DNA of 25,655 nt from a virus. The translations under genes and the position numbers were made by a program. Below are positions 22,600 through 25,655 of the stretch, piece after piece. Each line of letters begins with the position of its first letter. Position 1 is the first letter of the stretch. The notes under the pieces are model-generated. The model saw only the letters and a program-made list of their open reading frames with translations, did not search any database and was not told the origin of the DNA. The stretch lies in IMG/VR virus record IMGVR_UViG_3300001097_000035, positions 6,756-32,410 of that record. One strand, 5' to 3'.

Positions 22600-23126
22600 T
22601 AATACTCTTTTTTATTTTGTTCAATTATTTCTTGTCGAAGTTCTTTCATCTCTGCAATAAGTTCGGCATTTTGACTCTCAAGGTTTTCAACTCTTCGAGC
22701 ATCACCATAAATTTTTGGCGCTAATTTCGAAGCATACCATTTTCTCGTATCAACTCTTAAGCGTGATCTTTGTATAACGTCAGAGTCGGTTTTAACAAGA
22801 CCCTCATCATCGATATAGGTATCATTAAACCCGTCATCGGCTATATCAATAATTTCTTCTGCGAGCAATTCAGCTTGTTGGGCTTTGGCTTTTGCATAGT
22901 TCTCAGCAAATTTTTGATGACGATAACGCCACTTATAAATAGTATCTTGTGACGGCATCCATGCTTTATGGATCAAGCAAAGTTTGTTAGTACCTAAATT
23001 GCTTGTTGCAACAACCTCGCAAATTTTGTCTGCAAGTTTTGTATTGTAAATTGTTGGCGATCCAACTTTTCTTTTAGCTTTTGGTTTGTTTTTTGGTGGC
23101 TCTTTTTTCTTTTTCTTTTCTGCCAT
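22599..23126 (-). CDS. Terminase small subunit, Sf6/gp3-type, 175 aa
   Basis: A perfect AGGAGG lies eight bases before ATG 23126, the strongest ribosome site in the window. A very basic N-terminus (AEKKKKKEPPKNKPKAKRKV) leads into an HTH-like DNA-binding region (GSPTIYNTKLADKICEVVAT, WMPSQDTIYKWRYRHQKFAE). Next is the family signature QQAELLAEEIIDIADDG followed by RSRLRVDTRKWYASKLAPKI and YGD, known from Sf6-type small terminases. A short C-terminal coiled coil (ESQNAELIAEMKELRQEIIE) would support oligomerisation. It recognises the packaging site and recruits TerL. Its TAA overlaps the TerL ATG, so the two subunits are translationally coupled. Confidence 0.88.
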   Translation of the reverse strand: MAEKKKKKEPPKNKPKAKRKVGSPTIYNTKLADKICEVVATSNLGTNKLCLIHKAWMPSQDTIYKWRYRHQKFAENYAKAKAQQAELLAEEIIDIADDGFNDTYIDDEGLVKTDSDVIQRSRLRVDTRKWYASKLAPKIYGDARRVENLESQNAELIAEMKELRQEIIEQNKKEY

Positions 23127-23129
23127 GGC

Positions 23130-23348
23130 TTATTCCTCCTGCGCAGGAACTATTTTTTTAGGCCTGCCCATTTTTTTCTTACTGTCATCGCCAAGAAAAA
23201 CGGCTTCGCTCGTATCTTTTATAACCGCTTCAACTTTATCACTAGCAGTCGCGCCCAGCCCTTTACAAGTCGGGCATTTTGTTTTGATGCCGCCCATCGC
23301 CGCTATTTGTTTATTGCCTCTGCATTTTCCGCATACTTTCATTTTCAT
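23130..23348 (-). CDS. Small zinc-finger protein with AT-hook-like tail, 72 aa
   Basis: Residues 6-9 (CGKC) and 25-28 (CPTC) with following RGNK and KGLG make one CxxCxGxG-type zinc site like half of the DnaJ cysteine-rich domain. Residues 57-66 (KKKMGRPKKI) carry the GRP core of an AT-hook, flanked by Lys. Together they suggest a protein that binds AT-rich DNA. ATG 23348 is two codons upstream of a second ATG (23342) that has the better site (AAGG, seven bases), so it may be 70 aa. It lies directly upstream of the small terminase and its last codons contain that gene's Shine-Dalgarno. Helping packaging-site recognition is possible but inferred. Confidence 0.72.
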   Translation of the reverse strand: MKMKVCGKCRGNKQIAAMGGIKTKCPTCKGLGATASDKVEAVIKDTSEAVFLGDDSKKKMGRPKKIVPAQEE

Positions 23349-23351
23349 GCC

Positions 23352-23792
23352 TTAAGTTCCATATAGAACATTGGGTTTTGATGGTGTGACAAGTTCGAAG
23401 TGCAGCAAGTCGTTAAATTTTTGGTCTGTAATGTCACCGTCTCCATCCCAATCGCCGCCGTATCTTACTTTGTGCGTGATAATTCCGTGCTGCAGCAGTA
23501 TTTCAGCGATGCCCATGACGTAGCCGCCGAACCAATAAAACCGTTTGTGGTTATCCCAAACGATAGGAAAAGGAGCAACATCAACCGCCATGCTCGGATT
23601 GCTATTGTGTTTCCCATTTGGGAATTTAAGCTTGGACTTTCCAGCGGTGAAAGCTGCGTCTTGATCTTTCTGATTGCGATGACCGCAAATGATTGAGCAA
23701 TCAACGTGCCTAATAACTTCTTTAAAAAGAATTTGTAAATCAGGATGACAAGAATGCAATTTATCGAGCGATATTTGATTAAATTTATACAT
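23352..23792 (-). CDS. Endolysin, M15-family L-alanyl-D-glutamate peptidase, 146 aa
   Basis: The zinc ligands of the VanY/T5-endolysin family are visible: H62 and D71 in KHNSNPSMAVDVAPFP and H131 in DLLHFEL, with D128 as likely catalytic acid. A Ca-binding-like loop, DWDGDGDITD (114-123), precedes the last motif, as in related calcium-dependent phage endolysins. The N-terminus (LDKLHSCHPDLQILFKEVIR) is the usual first helix. Length is typical (about 137-150). There is no signal peptide, so export needs a holin, and a candidate lies just upstream. ATG 23792 has AGGGG five bases away. It cleaves the peptide stem of peptidoglycan during lysis. Confidence 0.9.
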   Translation of the reverse strand: MYKFNQISLDKLHSCHPDLQILFKEVIRHVDCSIICGHRNQKDQDAAFTAGKSKLKFPNGKHNSNPSMAVDVAPFPIVWDNHKRFYWFGGYVMGIAEILLQHGIITHKVRYGGDWDGDGDITDQKFNDLLHFELVTPSKPNVLYGT

Positions 23793-23811
23793 TTTTACCC
23801 CTTTTCTTCTA

Positions 23812-24030
23812 TTATTTTTTTTTGAATTTTAGGTAAGCCATGACTGATGACAAAATAATCAGATTAATTCCGTCGCCAAATTTGAGTAAAACCTCAAGCT
23901 CATCGTGTGAAATTAAGCCGTCTTCCAGCGAATGCATAAGCATCATTAAAAACTCAACAGCATTTAAAACGAGGGGTATACCAATAACTTTCGTTATATT
24001 ATTTTCTAAAAAATTCCAAATTTTGTTCAT
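23812..24030 (-). CDS. Small membrane protein, holin candidate, 72 aa
   Basis: Two hydrophobic stretches flank a charged middle: VIGIPLVLNAVEFLMMLM (about 15-32) and INLIILSSVMAYL (about 55-67). The C-terminus is basic (KFKKK) as in holins. The middle (EDGLISHDELEVLLKFGDG) is acidic. ATG 24030 has AAGGGA seven bases upstream. Its place 19 bases before the endolysin ATG, with two predicted membrane segments and a small size, fits a class II-like holin. No family is recognised with certainty, so an antiholin or other inner-membrane phage protein is possible. No spanin gene is seen nearby. Confidence 0.6.
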   Translation of the reverse strand: MNKIWNFLENNITKVIGIPLVLNAVEFLMMLMHSLEDGLISHDELEVLLKFGDGINLIILSSVMAYLKFKKK

Positions 24031-24075
24031 AATATTCCCTTTTTTTTTGTAAATGTTCTTTTTCGCACAGACTGA

Positions 24076-24375
24076 CTAACATTTTATCATACTTTTCCTG
24101 AGTGCTAAAACATCATTTTCTGAGCGCAAGATGCAACAATATCCATCCCAGTCCGAAAAAAACTTTACTTGATCTTGCGTGAGTTTTTGCGCGCTGAGAA
24201 ATTTTTTACCGTCTTTTACTTCGCAGAGTTTGAGCAGTCCGTTGCAGCCGACAAGCAAGTCTGGCACGCCTCGTCCCACGCTTGAGAGCACTAGCACGCG
24301 CATTCCAAGCTGTCTCATCATCTCGACTAAACGCGCTTGATTAGCGTCTACGCGCTTGCTGTATCCTAATTGCAT
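24076..24375 (-). CDS. PD-(D/E)XK phage nuclease (VRR-NUC-like), 99 aa
   Basis: The motif GRGVPDLLVG (D39) followed by CEVKDGKK (E52, K54) is the D...ExK active site of small phage nucleases. The preceding DANQARLVEMMRQLGMRVLV helix-strand and the following SAQKLTQDQVKFFSDWDGYC then CILRSENDVLAL complete the fold. VRR-NUC-type proteins act on branched DNA, and a resolvase-like role in clearing junctions before packaging would suit its place in the late block. ATG 24375 has TGGAG eight bases upstream. Active-site assignment is from the motif; substrate is inference. Confidence 0.82.
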   Translation of the reverse strand: MQLGYSKRVDANQARLVEMMRQLGMRVLVLSSVGRGVPDLLVGCNGLLKLCEVKDGKKFLSAQKLTQDQVKFFSDWDGYCCILRSENDVLALRKSMIKC

Positions 24376-24410
24376 TTGTGCTACTCCATTCGTGCATAAC
24401 TTAACAGCGC

Positions 24411-24569
24411 TTAAATCTGGGCGGTTCCTACAGGTTTCTGCGGTCGTTTTTGAATGCCTCGCGGATTATGCCCGGGCTTTATCGTTTTTAAAGCATCAAG
24501 TTGCTCAGTTGTAAGTCTTTCTGACAATTTGAAAATGTCTTTCGTTTTTTTGTGATTAACGTCTTTCAC
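24411..24569 (-). CDS. Small unknown protein, 52 aa
   Basis: From GTG 24569 to TAA 24411 the frame encodes a protein beginning MKDVNHKKTKDIFKLSERLT and continuing TEQLDALKTIKPGHNPRGIQ, ending KRPQKPVGTAQI. It overlaps the end of the upstream ORF by 14 bases and would fill the otherwise empty 24376-24555 gap. The composition (basic, one clear helix SERLTTEQLDALKTI, a Pro-rich tail) is protein-like. The only start is GTG with a weak GGG/TGG site, so it may depend on coupling. Function unknown. Confidence 0.5.
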   Translation of the reverse strand: MKDVNHKKTKDIFKLSERLTTEQLDALKTIKPGHNPRGIQKRPQKPVGTAQI

Positions 24570-24798
24570 ATGCCAGCCCGTTCAAGTCTTTTCGTTTTTT
24601 GACCGTAATTTGGATTTTAGGTTTTAAAGTTGGCTCAAGAATCGCTTCAGGCTCAATTCTAGCCCCACAGTACGTACTTTGCCCCAAGCTTACATCTTTG
24701 GGCATAGGTATGTCATAAAGCTCATTTAAACGCAACAGCTTAGCTTTAAGCTCGATCGGTGACATTTCGAACCAACCTGTTCTTTTGTTTAAAAACAT
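24556..24798 (-). CDS. Small unknown protein, 80 aa
   Basis: ATG 24798 overlaps the upstream gene by ten bases. The N-terminal half (TGWFEMSPIELKAKLLRLNE, LYDIPMPKDVSLGQ) begins with a SPIEL helix cap and is followed by a beta-like, charged C-terminal half (PKIQITVKKRKDLNGLACER). No motif is recognised. It belongs to a tightly packed group of four to five small overlapping ORFs at the start of the leftward block. Tight overlaps and in-phase direction are the evidence for coding. Function unknown. Confidence 0.6.
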   Translation of the reverse strand: MFLNKRTGWFEMSPIELKAKLLRLNELYDIPMPKDVSLGQSTYCGARIEPEAILEPTLKPKIQITVKKRKDLNGLACERR

Positions 24799-25019
24799 GC
24801 TCTAGCCCTGAATTGTAAAATGTTAGTAACTGCAGCTGCTGTCGAGTGAGTTTGCGATATGCCCAGACTTTCAACAAAAAACTCAAGCTCTTCGGCTAGC
24901 CTCAAGGTAGCTTTCAGCTTGTCAAAAATGGCCGCATCAAAAACGGCTTTATGCAGCTCATAAACAATTAGCTTAGAGTAGCTTTTTATCTGTTCCAGCT
25001 CTTTTGTCGTCATGCGCAT
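24789..25019 (-). CDS. Small helical unknown protein, 76 aa
   Basis: The sequence is almost entirely helical (TTKELEQIKSYSKLIVYELH, KAVFDAAIFDKLKATLRLAE, ELEFFVESLG) with a short Ala/Thr-rich end. Two starts occur: ATG 25019 and ATG 25013. The second has AGGA at a seven-base spacing and is preferred, giving 74 aa. It is separated by two bases from the stop of the upstream ORF, which supports co-translation. There is no membrane segment or catalytic motif. Function unknown. Confidence 0.62.
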   Translation of the reverse strand: MRMTTKELEQIKSYSKLIVYELHKAVFDAAIFDKLKATLRLAEELEFFVESLGISQTHSTAAAVTNILQFRARACF

Positions 25020-25021
25020 TC

Positions 25022-25234
25022 CTATTCCAAATATTCCAAAAATTTGTCTTTGTTAGTTGAAGTCTTGTAACTAAGTCTTAATCGGCTTAAAAAAAGCTCA
25101 TAGTAGAAACTCGCTGGCTTGCTTGCATCAAGCTGATATGCAGCTAGAGACATATCGAGCAAAAGCTGCCGCGTTTTTTTGGATAACTGCTTTTTAGGCT
25201 GTGTAGTCGCTAATCTATCACGTATTGACATCAT
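25022..25234 (-). CDS. Small basic unknown protein, 70 aa
   Basis: Double ATG at 25234/25231 overlaps the TGA of the preceding ORF (ATGATG). The protein is basic (RDRLATTQPKKQLSKKTRQL) and then helical with aromatic residues (LDMSLAAYQLDASKPASFYY, ELFLSRLRLSYK). It could be a nucleic-acid-binding or regulatory protein, but nothing distinctive is seen. No clear Shine-Dalgarno, so coupling is likely. Confidence 0.58.
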   Translation of the reverse strand: MMSIRDRLATTQPKKQLSKKTRQLLLDMSLAAYQLDASKPASFYYELFLSRLRLSYKTSTNKDKFLEYLE

Positions 25235-25581
25235 TTGTATTTGCTCGCTATTTTTTCCGCAAGTATGTCTTTGTACTTGTATGACCTATTTTTGCCCAAG
25301 ACAACGGGTTGAGGTTTGTAGCTCGTGGATTGGCTTTCAACGTCCGCAAAGCAATTGACCGTTGATCTCGGCTCGTTAGCTCGCGTGTCGTTAAAAGCAT
25401 GGTTATCACGCTTAGCAGCCGGCTTGTACTGCTCGTTTTGTTCAATGTGGCGCTTTTCACAAGCCATGGCATTCATGCTTCCAGCAAAGTCATGTTTAAC
25501 GCTGTTAGCTAAAGCCTTGCGCGGTTTTTCAATTTTAACCGTTGCAAGGTTTCCGTTGCACGGTTGATTTTCGCTTTCCAT
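25231..25581 (-). CDS. Unknown hydrophilic protein, first gene of the leftward block, 116 aa
   Basis: The frame opens at ATG 25581 and is Asn/Lys/Ser-rich with almost no hydrophobic core (SENQPCNGNLATVKIEKPRK, KPAAKRDNHAFNDTRANEPR, ADVESQSTSYKPQPVVLGKN), so it is probably largely disordered. A TATAAT-like box sits directly before the ATG. Together with the absence of a Shine-Dalgarno, this suggests that translation may begin at a later Met (residue 36 or 39) or that the true promoter is elsewhere. The C-terminal RSYKYKDILAEKIASKYK is a helix. Function unknown. Confidence 0.5.
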   Translation of the reverse strand: MESENQPCNGNLATVKIEKPRKALANSVKHDFAGSMNAMACEKRHIEQNEQYKPAAKRDNHAFNDTRANEPRSTVNCFADVESQSTSYKPQPVVLGKNRSYKYKDILAEKIASKYK

Positions 25582-25589
25582 ATTATAAG

Positions 25590-25619
25590 AGCTTTTATTA
25601 ATATTATTATTTAAAAGCT
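25590..25619. promoter_or_regulatory. AT-rich inverted repeat upstream of the leftward block
   Basis: AGCTTTTA and TAAAAGCT form a perfect eight-bp inverted repeat around a 14-base AT-only spacer, nine bases before the first leftward ORF. A TATAAT on the minus strand (25582-25587) lies just inside it. The arrangement could be a protein-binding operator or a promoter region, but no convincing -35 box was found. Confidence 0.35.
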
Positions 25620-25629
25620 TAGTATTTAA

Positions 25630-25655
25630 GGGGGTCGGCTGCCGACCCCCCCCCC
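25630..25655. repeat. GC-rich perfect hairpin and C-tract at window end
   Basis: Five G followed by TCGG pair with CCGA and five C over nine bp around a CTG loop (25630-25650), and the C run continues to ten bases at the last position. It stands out against AT-rich surroundings. It may be a real hairpin at a genome or contig boundary, or an assembly artefact where reads ended in a homopolymer. Confidence 0.7.

Overview
The window is most of the late half of a tailed-phage genome (or prophage) of the short-tailed, P22-like podovirus type. It is AT-rich and has no host housekeeping genes, tRNA, rRNA or CRISPR. The type is set by the gene order on the minus strand: small terminase, large terminase, 719-aa P22-like portal, scaffold, P22 gp5-like coat, connector, P22 gp10-like DNA-stabilisation protein, gp7-like DNA-transfer protein, two ejection-like proteins and tail/receptor proteins. 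The host cannot be named. The M15-type endolysin and P22-like morphogenesis suggest a Gram-negative, probably proteobacterial, host. No integrase, repressor or replication gene is present, so lifestyle is undecided.

Layout. Positions 1-2073 hold a rightward cluster of small accessory genes: a truncated Cys-rich protein, a hypothetical, a likely Acb2-family cyclic-nucleotide sponge (anti-CBASS), a conserved phage hypothetical, two consecutive Ser-X dipeptide-repeat ORFs built on a degenerate hexanucleotide array, and another hypothetical. A bidirectional terminator (about 2132-2160) separates them from everything else, which reads leftward. In transcription order from the right end these are: a 74-bp non-coding end with two inverted repeats; five small unknown ORFs (25581-24411); a PD-(D/E)XK nuclease; a small membrane protein (holin candidate); an M15 endolysin; a zinc-finger/AT-hook-like protein; terminase small and large subunits; portal; a 34-aa basic ORF; scaffold; coat; a virion protein; connector; gp10-like protein; a small hypothetical; the gp7-like and ejection proteins; and tail and fibre proteins down to 2174.

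Most unusual feature. The large terminase carries a 326-aa intein (20224-21201) inserted in the Asp motif that supplies the third metal-binding acidic residue of the nuclease domain. Inside the intein an HNH homing endonuclease (20279-20938) is encoded in a different (-1) reading frame, with its own GTG start, Shine-Dalgarno sequence and stop. The intein frame stays open through all 660 bp. The endonuclease is therefore overprinted on the intein rather than fused in frame, and its 3' end overlaps the codons of intein block F.

How the genes work together. The terminase packages DNA through the portal into a scaffold-assembled coat shell. The connector and gp10-like protein close the head. The gp7-like and two Gln/Ala-rich proteins are probably ejected with the DNA, and the 2.1-8.1 kb proteins contact the host. 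Endolysin and holin candidate release progeny. The left cluster probably counters host defence, a role supported directly only for the Acb2-like gene.
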